DNA from: an uncultured Brachyspira sp.
GTDB lineage: Bacteria > Spirochaetota > Brachyspiria > Brachyspirales > Brachyspiraceae
NCBI RefSeq assembly: GCF_944390595.1
Contig: NZ_CALXRN010000142.1
Location: 1-45,461, forward strand
DNA: 45,461 nucleotides
Direction: 5' to 3'
Shown here: in pieces, positions 1 to 8,381 of the stretch
How the letters are laid out: every line of letters starts with the position of its first letter
How positions within the stretch are numbered: position 1 is the first letter of the stretch
Position numbers and translations under genes: made by a program
The notes under the pieces: generated by a model
Seen by the model: the letters and a program-made list of their open reading frames with translations, nothing else
Told to the model about the DNA's origin: nothing
Database searches by the model: none

Positions 1-131
1 TAGATTTACTTTTATACAATCAAGATGAGTTTATAAAAAGAGCTGAAGAAGTATTAAAAAAATATAATTATAAATTTATGTTATTTAGATTCAGACAATA
101 TTCAGAAATTATAAAGACATTTAATGATTAA
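1..131 (+). CDS. 3' end of a TPR-family gene (partial), paralogue of the gene at 24137
   Basis: Only the last 42 codons are inside the window, read from base 3 to a TAA at 129-131. The piece begins DLLLYNQDEFIKRAEE and can be aligned without gaps to the C-terminus of the 490-residue protein at 24137-25609, which reads DLIVYNEKEFIKRAKL at the same place. The match continues through a tyrosine- and arginine-rich tail. This is therefore the end of a second member of the same family, about 24 kb away and on the same strand. Function is unknown; the full-length paralogue has an N-terminal TPR-like part. The homology is seen directly in the two translations. That this copy is intact upstream cannot be told from here. 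Confidence 0.75.
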   Translation, partial: DLLLYNQDEFIKRAEEVLKKYNYKFMLFRFRQYSEIIKTFND

Positions 132-430
132 TTAAATAAAAATAGCAGTATTCAAATATATACCTAAACAAATATATTTTTCCATAGAAGTTTTTTATTG
201 CAACTTTTTCCCTCGCATGCCTGCCAACACCTCCAAAGGCACGCTTCGCGAGGTATGTTTGGGACAAAGCACAAATTATAAAAATTAAAATACTAAAAAA
301 TAAATAGTATAAATATCTATTAATTTTGTTTTGAAATAACTAATTAAATTTCAAAAAATATTTATTTAATTCATTGTTTTTTATATTATTTATTATAAAA
401 TTCTTCTAATTTTTAAGGAGTGTAATTGAA
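132..430. other. Intergenic spacer with a GC-rich palindromic island
   Basis: No credible coding region is visible. Most of the spacer is AT-rich, but about 205-270 is sharply GC-richer. It holds CCTCGC at 211-216 that pairs with GCGAGG at 248-253, and GCC at 223-225 that can pair with GGC at 238-240. The composition and nested-palindrome layout recall the GC-rich element at 44423-44727. It looks like an interspersed intergenic repeat or a terminator for the upstream gene. The last part (about 400-430) carries the ribosome binding site of the next gene. Confidence 0.5.
205..270. repeat. GC-rich hairpin-forming intergenic island
   Basis: A 60-70 base block whose base composition differs strongly from the surrounding AT-rich DNA. 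The outer arms CCTCGC (211-216) and GCGAGG (248-253) are perfect inverse complements and enclose further GC-rich partial complements. No open reading frame crosses it. It may belong to an interspersed repeat family; only one copy of this exact type is seen in the window. Confidence 0.4.
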
Positions 431-967
431 ATGAAAAAGAAAATAGATGTTTTAGATTATGCAAGTCATATACTTAAAGAAGTAAAAAAAGGTGTTCTAA
501 TAACAACTAAAGCCAATGAAAAAATAAATAGTATGTCGGTTTCTTGGGGCTGTTTGGGAATAGAATGGAATAGAAATGTATTTGTAATTTTTGTAAGAGA
601 AAATAGATACACTAGAAGTATGCTGGATAAAAATCCTGAATTCACAGTAAATATTCCAATTAATAAAATAGATAGAAATATAATAAAAGTATGCGGAATG
701 CAATCCGGATATAATATCGATAAAATAAAAGAGCTTAATTTAACATTAGAAGAACCTAATATGATTTCAGTTCCAGGAATAAAAGAACTTCCTTTAACTC
801 TTGAATGCAAAATTCTTTATAAAAAGAAACAGGACTACAATGAACTTCCAGAAAATATAAAGAACACTTTTTATCCTCAAGATGTAGACAGCAGTTTTTA
901 CGGATCAAATAAAGATTGTCATATAGCTTATTATGCTGAAATAGTAGATTGTTATATAATAGAATAG
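431..967 (+). CDS. Flavin reductase-like (FMN-binding split-barrel) protein
   Basis: The 178-residue product has the layout of the flavin reductase-like FMN-binding split-barrel family. An N-terminal strand region (GVLITTKANEKINSMSVSWG, residues about 21-40) resembles the part that meets the flavin, followed by a segment with VFVIFVRENRYT and a KNPEFTVNIP segment typical of these proteins. Members bind FMN and reduce flavin or other small acceptors using NAD(P)H, or act as partners of flavoproteins. No signal peptide is seen, so it should be cytoplasmic. The start has AAGGAG at 415-420 about ten bases upstream. It stands alone, followed by a strong terminator hairpin. The substrate cannot be told from sequence. 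Confidence 0.8.
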   Translation: MKKKIDVLDYASHILKEVKKGVLITTKANEKINSMSVSWGCLGIEWNRNVFVIFVRENRYTRSMLDKNPEFTVNIPINKIDRNIIKVCGMQSGYNIDKIKELNLTLEEPNMISVPGIKELPLTLECKILYKKKQDYNELPENIKNTFYPQDVDSSFYGSNKDCHIAYYAEIVDCYIIE

Positions 968-976
968 TTTAATATA

Positions 977-1015
977 AAAAGAGACAGCATTTTTATATAT
1001 TATGCCGTCTCTTTT
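977..1015. terminator. Bidirectional rho-independent terminator
   Basis: A 14-base stem (977-990 with 1002-1015) closes an 11-base AT loop. It has A-rich flanks on one side and T-rich flanks on the other. One position is an A/C mismatch on the plus strand but a G-U wobble on the minus strand. It sits between the convergent flavin reductase and symporter genes and can serve both. Confidence 0.8.
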
Positions 1016-1043
1016 ATCATTTTATTAAATAAAAGTCAATTTT

Positions 1044-2222
1044 TTAAGCTTCTTTTTTTAATTTTGTTTGATAGAACCAATCAACAAATACAGCTATAGC
1101 ATTATCGCCTGATACGTTAGCAGCTGTACCGAATGAGTCCTGAGTTAAATATAATGCTATCATCAAACCTTGTAATTCTTCCCCTGTTATTCCAATCATA
1201 TAGAAGAAAGGCAAAGCACTCATTACAGCACCGCCAGGAGCACCAGGAGCAGCAACCATAGCAATACCTAACATAAGTATGAAAGGAAGTATTGAAGTAT
1301 AAGTAGGATTTTGTCCTAAAATCAATATAACAGCTGTAGAACAGCAAGTTAATGTTATCATAGAACCAGCTAAGTGTATAGTAGCACAAAGAGGTATTAC
1401 AAATTTTCTTATTTGTTCAGATACTCCGTTTCTTTCAGCAGCTATCAAACTTACAGGTATAGTTGCCGCACTGCTTTGAGTACCTACAGCAGTAAAGTAT
1501 GGAGGAATCTGATTTTTAATAAGCATTATAGGAGATTTCTTTGCTATAACACCTGATATTATAAATAATGCAGTAATATAAAGTATATGAAGAGTTATAA
1601 CAACAGCAAATACTTTACCAAATATTATAAGTATATGCTGTATGCTTCCTGCATAAGCTAAATTTGCAAATGTTCCTAAAATATGTAAAGGAAGTATTGG
1701 AATTATTATATTCTTTAATACTGCCTGTATAACTTCTTCTGCATCTCTTACTATAGAAAACAATTCTTCACCTTGTTTTTTTGGTCTTAACATTGTTATA
1801 CCAATACCTAAAATAAATGCAAATACAACGGCAGATGTAACATCAAACAATGGTTTTAGAGGTATGGTGAAATAACTTTCTAAACCTGATTCTATTTTTA
1901 CGCTGCTTAGAGCAGAAGCACCTAAAAGTGTTGGGAAAAGATTAGATGCTACTAAAAATGCTATACTTCCTGCTAATAATGTTGAACCATAAGATATTGC
2001 TACAGTAAGCCCTATTAATTTAGTAGCACCTTCTGTCAAGTTTGCAATACCGTAACCTATAAAAGCAACTATCATAAGAGGAATTATAAAATTTAAGAAT
2101 AAGCTGAATATACTGCTTATAGTTACAAAAATCCTCACTATAGGACCAGGAAGAAACATACCTACTAATATACCTAAAATTATACCTATTATAATCCTAG
2201 GTAAAAGACCAATTTTTTTCAT
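1044..2222 (-). CDS. Dicarboxylate/amino acid:cation symporter (DAACS family)
   Basis: A 392-residue, strongly hydrophobic protein of the sodium:dicarboxylate symporter family (GltP, SstT). Recognisable are the serine-rich reentrant-loop region near GTQSSAATIPVS, the second hairpin region with PGAPGGAVMSALPFF, and the last-helix motif around NVSGDNAIAVF. In the sixth to seventh helix region the family hallmark NMDGT (NMAGA in SstT) reads HLAGS here, so two residues near the cation site are changed. The length fits the shorter, SstT-like members. It would import a small amino or dicarboxylic acid with Na+ or H+ through the inner membrane. The start has GGAGAAG just upstream. It is a single-gene unit bounded by a terminator and a divergent promoter region. 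The substrate is not assignable. Confidence 0.85.
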   Translation of the reverse strand: MKKIGLLPRIIIGIILGILVGMFLPGPIVRIFVTISSIFSLFLNFIIPLMIVAFIGYGIANLTEGATKLIGLTVAISYGSTLLAGSIAFLVASNLFPTLLGASALSSVKIESGLESYFTIPLKPLFDVTSAVVFAFILGIGITMLRPKKQGEELFSIVRDAEEVIQAVLKNIIIPILPLHILGTFANLAYAGSIQHILIIFGKVFAVVITLHILYITALFIISGVIAKKSPIMLIKNQIPPYFTAVGTQSSAATIPVSLIAAERNGVSEQIRKFVIPLCATIHLAGSMITLTCCSTAVILILGQNPTYTSILPFILMLGIAMVAAPGAPGGAVMSALPFFYMIGITGEELQGLMIALYLTQDSFGTAANVSGDNAIAVFVDWFYQTKLKKEA

Positions 2223-2388
2223 TTGTCTTCTCCATTTTTTTATATTTTCTATGTATAGTATTATATAAATTTTTACATGGTATTCAATATATAAATTATA
2301 ATTTGTATAATTTTAATGTGTAAGATATAAACAGAAGCTATTAAATAACACATATTATACATACACTAAATAAACATATAAAATAAGT

Positions 2389-2416
2389 TTGACAAATTAA
2401 TCTATTTTTGTATAAT
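2389..2416 (+). promoter_or_regulatory. Sigma-70-type promoter for ispF
   Basis: TTGACA at 2389-2394 and TATAAT at 2411-2416 are both perfect consensus boxes, 16 bases apart. They lie about 30 bases before the ispF ATG, giving a short leader with AGGA near 2437. Confidence 0.75.
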
Positions 2417-2448
2417 TTAAGCATAAAATAAAAATAGGAAACTAGCGA

Positions 2449-2931
2449 ATGAGAATAGGTTATGGTTACGATTCGCATGTATTTGCAGAAAATCGTAAAC
2501 TAATATTAGCAGGCATTGATATTCCTCATAAATTTGGATTAAAAGGACATTCTGACGCTGATGCTGTTACCCATGCTTTAATAGATTCTATACTTGGGGC
2601 TTTGGCCTTAGGTGATATAGGAAGTCATTTTCCAGATAATGATGATAAATATAAAGACATATCTTCAATAACACTTCTAGAGAAAACCATTTCTATAATG
2701 AAAGATAAAAATTACATAATTGGAAATACAGACATTACAATAATATTGGAAAAACCTAAATTGAGAAATTATATAGATTTAATGCGTGAAAACCTATCAA
2801 AAGTACTAGCGACAAATGTAGAAAATATATCAATAAAGGCTAAAACAAATGAAAAAATGGATGCTGTAGGAAGAGAAGAAGGTATAGCTGTTCATTGTGT
2901 GTCTTTATTAATAAAAAATAAAAGTGTTTAG
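2449..2931 (+). CDS. ispF: 2-C-methyl-D-erythritol 2,4-cyclodiphosphate synthase
   Basis: The 160-residue product matches IspF in length and motifs. It converts CDP-methylerythritol phosphate to methylerythritol cyclodiphosphate in the non-mevalonate isoprenoid pathway. The metal ligands D8 and H10 (GYDSHVF) and H42 (VTHAL) are present, as are the HSDADAV loop at 34-40 and the GDIGSHFPD segment. The C-terminal part holds the KTNEKMDAVGREEGIA substrate-loop region. The enzyme is normally a cytoplasmic trimer. It is followed after 11 bases by a squalene synthase-like gene, so the two appear co-transcribed from the promoter at 2389-2416. Nothing is missing. Confidence 0.97.
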   Translation: MRIGYGYDSHVFAENRKLILAGIDIPHKFGLKGHSDADAVTHALIDSILGALALGDIGSHFPDNDDKYKDISSITLLEKTISIMKDKNYIIGNTDITIILEKPKLRNYIDLMRENLSKVLATNVENISIKAKTNEKMDAVGREEGIAVHCVSLLIKNKSV

Positions 2932-2942
2932 GAAATAATAAT

Positions 2943-3941
2943 ATGGCTGCAACAAAAATTAATACAAAATATCTATTAGATCTTGTTTCAAGAAGTTTTG
3001 CTTTAACTATACCATTACTTGATAAAAATAAAAAAAATAAAGTTGAAGTTCAATACTTGCTTGCTAGAATAATTGATACTATAGAAGATTCTAGTCATAA
3101 TATAGGAGATAAAGAAACTTTAATAACTGGTTTTATAAACATATTAAAAACAGAAAATACTGATAATCTTGAAAATTTTAAAAGAATAGTTATAGAACAT
3201 ACTATAAATGAAGATGATAAAGTATTAATAGATAATACAGAAGTTGTATTAAAAGCATTTTTTGCATTTAAACAGGATATAAAAAACATATCAATATCAT
3301 ACTTAAGAGAAATGGGATATGGAATGATATATTATCAAGATCATAATATATCAACATTTGAAGATTTAGATGATTATTGCTATTATGTTGCAGGAACTGT
3401 AGGAGTTTATTTGACAGAACTTACAAAGATATCTGATAATTTGGATTTGGATAAGGAAAAAGCAAAAAGTTTAGGAAGATTTTTGCAAAAAGTAAATATA
3501 ATAAAAGATGCCAAACTAGATTATAAAGAAAAAAGAATATTTTGGCCTTTGACATTATTTGATAATGAGAATCCTGCTCCATATTTTGAAGACGGGGCAT
3601 ATATAGATAAATCTATGGAAGCACTTGGACAAATGATTGAATCTGCTATGAATGAATTTAGAACATCTATTGAATATATTATGACAATAGAAAAAAAAGC
3701 TATTGGATACAGACATTTCTGTTTAGTTGCTGTATTAATGGGATATGAAACTATTAAACTTATGAAAAATAACTATAATATATTTATGGGAGAACCTATA
3801 AAAATACCTAGAAAAAATACATTAGAAATAGTTACAAAAGCTAAAGCTGATTTTTATACTAATAAAAAATTAGAAGATTTATTAGAAAAAGCATTTGCAA
3901 AAGAAAATGATCAAAAAGAGGCAGAAACTGCAAATAAATAA
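2943..3941 (+). CDS. Squalene/phytoene synthase family protein, squalene synthase-like
   Basis: A 332-residue trans-isoprenyl diphosphate synthase of the head-to-head type. SRSFALTIPLL near residue 16, the first Asp-rich motif DTIED at 45-49, YCYYVAGTVGVYL at about 145-157, and the second motif region NIIKDAKLD (185-193) followed by FWP follow the order in squalene synthases. The second motif, DYLED in eukaryotic enzymes, is DAKLD here: both terminal aspartates are kept but the glutamate is lost. The family joins two farnesyl (or geranylgeranyl) diphosphates. Resemblance is closer to squalene than to phytoene synthase, but the product (squalene, dehydrosqualene or other) is not proven. Its place 11 bases after ispF ties it to isoprenoid supply. 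A weak AT-only hairpin follows at about 3941-3970. No squalene-hopene cyclase is in the window. Confidence 0.8.
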   Translation: MAATKINTKYLLDLVSRSFALTIPLLDKNKKNKVEVQYLLARIIDTIEDSSHNIGDKETLITGFINILKTENTDNLENFKRIVIEHTINEDDKVLIDNTEVVLKAFFAFKQDIKNISISYLREMGYGMIYYQDHNISTFEDLDDYCYYVAGTVGVYLTELTKISDNLDLDKEKAKSLGRFLQKVNIIKDAKLDYKEKRIFWPLTLFDNENPAPYFEDGAYIDKSMEALGQMIESAMNEFRTSIEYIMTIEKKAIGYRHFCLVAVLMGYETIKLMKNNYNIFMGEPIKIPRKNTLEIVTKAKADFYTNKKLEDLLEKAFAKENDQKEAETANK

Positions 3942-4039
3942 TAATAGTATTTACCTATAATCTATTATTCTAGTTTTATATTGATATAAATGTAAATATA
4001 TATTAAAATTATGTAAACTAAACTTTGGAGTTATCATAA

Positions 4040-5947
4040 ATGTTTGTTAAAAGATTCGGCATTATATTACTAATATTTGTTTTTAATGCAATTAATATAT
4101 TCGCTCAAGATGAAGCTTCTCAATACATTAGAAATGAAGAAGAGGCAAAGGCAGCATACAGTTTAGCTCTATATTATAAAGAAAAAGCATTAGCATCAAA
4201 AACTATAACAGAAGAAACACTTAAAGATCTGGAAAGTGCAAAAGTCATACTGCAGGAAGTACTTAAATGTGTTCAAAATAAAGAAATATATATTACATTG
4301 GCAGAAACTCATGAAGCTTTAGGCGAATATTATGAAAGTTCAAGAATTTATGATAAATTAGTTTTGGATAATCCTGAAGATATTGAATTATTGATTAAAG
4401 CTGCAGAAAGAAATATATTTGTTATTAATGATATAAAAAAAGCCCAATATTATCTTCAAAGTGCTTATGAATTGGAGCCATACAACAATGATGCTTTAAT
4501 TTTATTAGGTTTTACTTATTATCAAAATAGAGAACTTGAAAAAGCAGTATACTATTTTTCTAAAGTAAATGAAAATGGAAAATCAAGCAATAATTATATT
4601 CAATATTATAACTTTTATTATGGTATGAGTGAATTTTATCTAAGCAGATTTTCAAATGCAATTAATAGATTTAATAAACTTCAAAATGTACAATTATCAC
4701 CTGCCGATAAATACAGTGCTGCTTATGGAATAGTAAAAAGTTATCAGGCTTTAGAAAAATATAATGAAGCATATTCAAATAGTATTATAGTTGATGATTC
4801 ATTATTTTTAAGTGCATATTTAAGTTTTATGTCAGATAAATATAATAAGGAATTATTTTCTGAAATAGATACGCTTGATAATAACACTCCTAAAATACTA
4901 TCTATAATACTTGAAGCTCAAAATAATGGATACAGCAATGCTTTAAATATGATAGAAACAGATCTAGACAGAAGAGAAATAGATTTAGATATTATACAGG
5001 CATATTATAAAATGATAAACAAAATAGGAAATGAAGATAATAAAATGAATGCTGAAATGGATATCATATCATTTTATTTAATGCTTAACAATATAGATGC
5101 TCTTCCTAGCCATATAGAAAAATTAATAAGTTATGATAATACTGGAAAATTTAATAACTTATATCTGCAGGCTGCTTTAGAGTTCAAAAATCAAAATAAT
5201 TTTCAAGCATCAAAAGAAATGATAGATAAATATTTATCTTTAAAAAATAATAATATAAAAGAAAATGAACTAGTATCATTAGTATTAACAGCTGCAGAAA
5301 TAGGAGAAAGCGATTTAGCTATAAATGCTATAGATCAATTCGAAAAAGAAAAATATTCATATAGTTATTTAAGAGCTTACAGTTACTTATTTGATAATGA
5401 TATTAATAATGCTAATAAATATTTGCAGGAAGATTTAGAATATTTTAACAGCAACAAATCTAATACTAATGAATATAGATTAAATATACCTTATATAACT
5501 GCATTGGCTGTAAAGAATACAAACTCAGCCCTTTTATATGCTAATTATAAATATTCACAGGATGAAACTTCAGCACAAAATATGAATAGTTTAGCTTGGG
5601 CATTAGCATCTCTAGGAACAGATATAGATAAAGCTATAGAACTTTCAAAAAATGCAGTACAACTTGAACCTAAATCTCCTCATTATATAGATACATTAGG
5701 TTTTGCTTATTACAAAAAAGGCGATTATGATAATGCTTTGAAAACTTTATTAAAGGCAGTTTTATATATTGATGAGGATTCAAAAGCTGAAATATATCAT
5801 CATATAGCAGATGCATATTACGCTAAGAATGATTATAAAAATGCTCTTAAATATTATAGAAAATCAATAAGTTCTATTAATAAGGAATTTGATTATGATG
5901 AACAAGGAGTAAAAGATAAAATAGAAAGTTTAACTGAAGATAAATAA
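4040..5947 (+). CDS. Secreted tetratricopeptide-repeat protein
   Basis: A 635-residue protein with a signal peptide (hydrophobic core at about 6-20, then NIFAQDEA, a likely cleavage after Ala). TPR-like helical pairs are visible near residues 65-180 and again, most clearly, at about 530-620, where LEPKSPHYIDTLGFAYYKKG and AEIYHHIADAYYAKNDYKNA match the TPR pattern. The middle is more divergent. It probably works as a periplasmic or outer-membrane-associated scaffold for protein assembly. It heads an operon: the next gene, also secreted, begins 46 bases later and rsmG follows with overlap. TTGGAG lies upstream of the chosen ATG. No specific partner can be named. Confidence 0.8.
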   Translation: MFVKRFGIILLIFVFNAINIFAQDEASQYIRNEEEAKAAYSLALYYKEKALASKTITEETLKDLESAKVILQEVLKCVQNKEIYITLAETHEALGEYYESSRIYDKLVLDNPEDIELLIKAAERNIFVINDIKKAQYYLQSAYELEPYNNDALILLGFTYYQNRELEKAVYYFSKVNENGKSSNNYIQYYNFYYGMSEFYLSRFSNAINRFNKLQNVQLSPADKYSAAYGIVKSYQALEKYNEAYSNSIIVDDSLFLSAYLSFMSDKYNKELFSEIDTLDNNTPKILSIILEAQNNGYSNALNMIETDLDRREIDLDIIQAYYKMINKIGNEDNKMNAEMDIISFYLMLNNIDALPSHIEKLISYDNTGKFNNLYLQAALEFKNQNNFQASKEMIDKYLSLKNNNIKENELVSLVLTAAEIGESDLAINAIDQFEKEKYSYSYLRAYSYLFDNDINNANKYLQEDLEYFNSNKSNTNEYRLNIPYITALAVKNTNSALLYANYKYSQDETSAQNMNSLAWALASLGTDIDKAIELSKNAVQLEPKSPHYIDTLGFAYYKKGDYDNALKTLLKAVLYIDEDSKAEIYHHIADAYYAKNDYKNALKYYRKSISSINKEFDYDEQGVKDKIESLTEDK

Positions 5948-5993
5948 ATAGGGTTTTAAATTTATAAAATTATTAAGAGAGAGGTTAAAAACC

Positions 5994-6707
5994 ATGAAAT
6001 ATTTTAAATATATTATATTAACTGTATTATTTACTCAATTAATATTTGCTCAAAATGAAAAAGATGTTATGAAAGAAGCTTTTGATAGGTTTTCAAAATC
6101 TCCATTTACAACAATATATTCATCCGGAGGGGCATTTTACAGCGGAGATGATTTGGATCAAATGCCTATGCTTGTTAATTATTACAAAAACAGTAATAAT
6201 AAATACATGAATGCTGTAGATGGGCTTTTAGGAAATTTAATAATGGATGCTAAAGTAAATGATAATCAGCTTACTTTGAATTTACCTGAATTGGAAGCAC
6301 CATTAAAAAGAAACTTTGATGAATTTTCATTAGATGCTCCTATTATGCGTTTTCCTAAAGTTTATGCTGATGTATTAGATTATAAATTTATAGATTTATC
6401 AAAAAAAATAGTGAGCAGTAATATTACATTAGGAAAAAATTGGCATACATTAAAAATAGGTTATACTGACAGAATTGATACTATAGTTTTTTCTGCCTCT
6501 AGTTATAGAGTAAGAACTTTCTCCACTGCTTTTATGGATAATGTTGTAAGTATTGAATTAGGTTCTTATACTACAGTTAATAATATACCTTATCCTCAAG
6601 AGTTTATAATGAAAAGCAAAATAGATAAAAGAGAGTTACGCTATAATATAACAAATGTTTCAGCAGGAGATAGTGCAAAACAAAGTGCAAAAAAATTGGG
6701 CTGGTAA
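5994..6707 (+). CDS. Secreted protein of unknown function, possibly LolA/LolB-like fold
   Basis: The 237-residue product begins with a cleavable signal peptide (ILTVLFTQLIFAQ). The mature part is rich in alternating beta-strand-like segments, with late strands such as DTIVFSASSYRVRTFS and NIPYPQEFIMKSKI. That pattern, a half-barrel with PQ(E)FIMK near the end, recalls the outer-membrane lipoprotein carrier families LolA/LolB and related DUF4292-type proteins. There is no lipobox. It lies between a secreted TPR protein and rsmG, and its stop overlaps the rsmG start by one base. The Lol-like reading is a guess from strand pattern and context. A structure prediction would decide. AGAGAGG precedes the ATG. 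Confidence 0.6.
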   Translation: MKYFKYIILTVLFTQLIFAQNEKDVMKEAFDRFSKSPFTTIYSSGGAFYSGDDLDQMPMLVNYYKNSNNKYMNAVDGLLGNLIMDAKVNDNQLTLNLPELEAPLKRNFDEFSLDAPIMRFPKVYADVLDYKFIDLSKKIVSSNITLGKNWHTLKIGYTDRIDTIVFSASSYRVRTFSTAFMDNVVSIELGSYTTVNNIPYPQEFIMKSKIDKRELRYNITNVSAGDSAKQSAKKLGW

Positions 6708-7336
6708 TGATAGATTATAATTCAATAATAGATTATATTTATAAAATTACAAATATTGAAATAACTGAAAATAATAAAGATAAACTAATAAAATATGCAT
6801 CGCTTGTTATGGATTACAATAAAAATGTAAATATAACTGGTGCCAAAACAGAAGAAATTTTTTTTGCCGAACATATATCAGACTGTCTTTTAGCTTTAAA
6901 TTTCTTTTATGATTATGATAATATAATAGATATAGGTTCCGGGGCTGGACTCCCGGCTATACCTTTATCTATTATTTACAGCAATAAAAAATTTACTTTA
7001 TGCGAATCTAAAAACAAAAAAGCTGATTTCCTAAAAATTGCCAAAAAAGAATTAGATTTAAATAATATAGAAGTTAAATGTATTAATGCCTATGAAATAA
7101 AAGAAAAATATGATACTGTAACTTCAAGAGCTTTTTCTGATATTGCTGTATTGTTAAAAATATTTTCCAAAATAAAAACAAAAAATGGAAAATTAATAGC
7201 TTATAAAGGCAAAATGGAAAAAATAGAAGAAGAATTAAAAGAAGCAAATATTTCAAAAAATAAATATAATATAGAAATAAAAAAACTCGAATCAAAAGAT
7301 AAAGAGCGTCATTTAGTTGTTATATCCAGTTTATAA
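6707..7336 (+). CDS. rsmG: 16S rRNA (guanine-527-N7)-methyltransferase
   Basis: The 209-residue protein is RsmG (GidB). It transfers a methyl group from S-adenosylmethionine to N7 of G527 in 16S rRNA. The SAM-binding motif DIGSGAGLPAIPL is at about residues 80-92, preceded by the family's NITG and HISDCLLAL segments, and followed by the SRAFSDIAVLLK region and a KGKMEKIEEEL segment. Its start codon overlaps the stop of the previous gene (TAATG), so translation is probably coupled. At the 3' end it overlaps the convergent membrane protein gene by six bases. Loss of rsmG gives low-level streptomycin resistance in several bacteria, a known property of the family. Confidence 0.95.
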   Translation: MIDYNSIIDYIYKITNIEITENNKDKLIKYASLVMDYNKNVNITGAKTEEIFFAEHISDCLLALNFFYDYDNIIDIGSGAGLPAIPLSIIYSNKKFTLCESKNKKADFLKIAKKELDLNNIEVKCINAYEIKEKYDTVTSRAFSDIAVLLKIFSKIKTKNGKLIAYKGKMEKIEEELKEANISKNKYNIEIKKLESKDKERHLVVISSL

Positions 7337-8359
7337 TGCATTATTTTGTTCTTTACTTTCTGTTTGATTATCGTCTTTAGTAGTAGCTGTTTTTAAATCT
7401 ACACCTAGTATAAATAAGAATATAAATCCAATTATTACTATAGGAAGTATACCCATCATATGATATACAAGAGCATAAGGGAATGCTATATTCTTTTCTA
7501 CACCTATAAGAGAAAGGCCAAATACAATAGCCCATTCAAAAGGTCCTATTCCAGAAGGTGCAGAAGGCACAGCAAATCCAAAACCGCCTACAGCAAACAT
7601 AAATAATGCTATCATAACAGACGCTTTAATATTAAAAGCTGCCATTAAAAAACTTATGGTTAATATCTGTCCTATAAGATATAAAGCAGTGTATAAAAAT
7701 ATTAAAAATATATGCTTAGGATCATTTTTAAATCCTATTCCGTCTATAAAATTACATGAAAATTCAATTAATTTATCTCCGATATTTTTAGGCAGTATTC
7801 CAAAAATTTTATGAAAAACTTTATGAGCAAATTCCCTTTTCCATACTAAAAATATTAAAACTAAAATACCAACTATAGAAAAAATAAATAAAGCAAAAGC
7901 AGCATAAGTAACTTGTTTAGGCAAATTAGGTATAAATATAACAGAAAGTGTTAATATAACTCCTCCGGTTATAACATCGAAAAGTCTTTCAGTAACAACA
8001 GAAGCTATCAATGCAGATTTACTTACATCTTCTTTTACACCCAAAATATAAGCACGAGCAACCTCTCCAAGTTTAGCAGGCAAAATATTATTTCCCATAT
8101 AGCCTATATATGTAGCCATAACTATAGTTCTTTTTTTTATAGGTTTTTTAAGAGGAATAAAACATTCCCATCTTAGTCCTCTTAAAGCTATTATCAAAAC
8201 GCTTAATACTAGAGAAATCAAAAAATATACAACATCAATATTTTTTACTATTTCTATTGACTCTTTTATATTTATGCCTCTAAAAGCAAAATATAAACAA
8301 ATAATACTTATTATAACACCTACAATTACTTGTAAAGCTGTTTTATGACTTTTCTTCAT
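7331..8359 (-). CDS. UPF0104 / lysylphosphatidylglycerol-synthase transmembrane domain-type protein
   Basis: A 342-residue integral membrane protein with about eight hydrophobic segments and the family pattern of the LPG_synthase_TM (UPF0104) group. Diagnostic pieces are LRGLRWECFIPLKKP near residue 60, GNNILPAKLGEVARAYIL near 90, and PSAPSGIGPFEWAIV near 265. Relatives include the flippase half of MprF and archaeal glycosylation protein AglD. The extracytoplasmic synthase domain of MprF is absent, so it is the membrane part alone, which probably moves or binds a lipid. It is the second gene of a two-gene unit: the upstream gene ends 22 bases before its start. The lipid substrate is unknown. 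The last 6 bases overlap rsmG. Confidence 0.8.
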   Translation of the reverse strand: MKKSHKTALQVIVGVIISIICLYFAFRGINIKESIEIVKNIDVVYFLISLVLSVLIIALRGLRWECFIPLKKPIKKRTIVMATYIGYMGNNILPAKLGEVARAYILGVKEDVSKSALIASVVTERLFDVITGGVILTLSVIFIPNLPKQVTYAAFALFIFSIVGILVLIFLVWKREFAHKVFHKIFGILPKNIGDKLIEFSCNFIDGIGFKNDPKHIFLIFLYTALYLIGQILTISFLMAAFNIKASVMIALFMFAVGGFGFAVPSAPSGIGPFEWAIVFGLSLIGVEKNIAFPYALVYHMMGILPIVIIGFIFLFILGVDLKTATTKDDNQTESKEQNNAL

Positions 8360-8381
8360 TACACAATTTACCCTATAAAAT

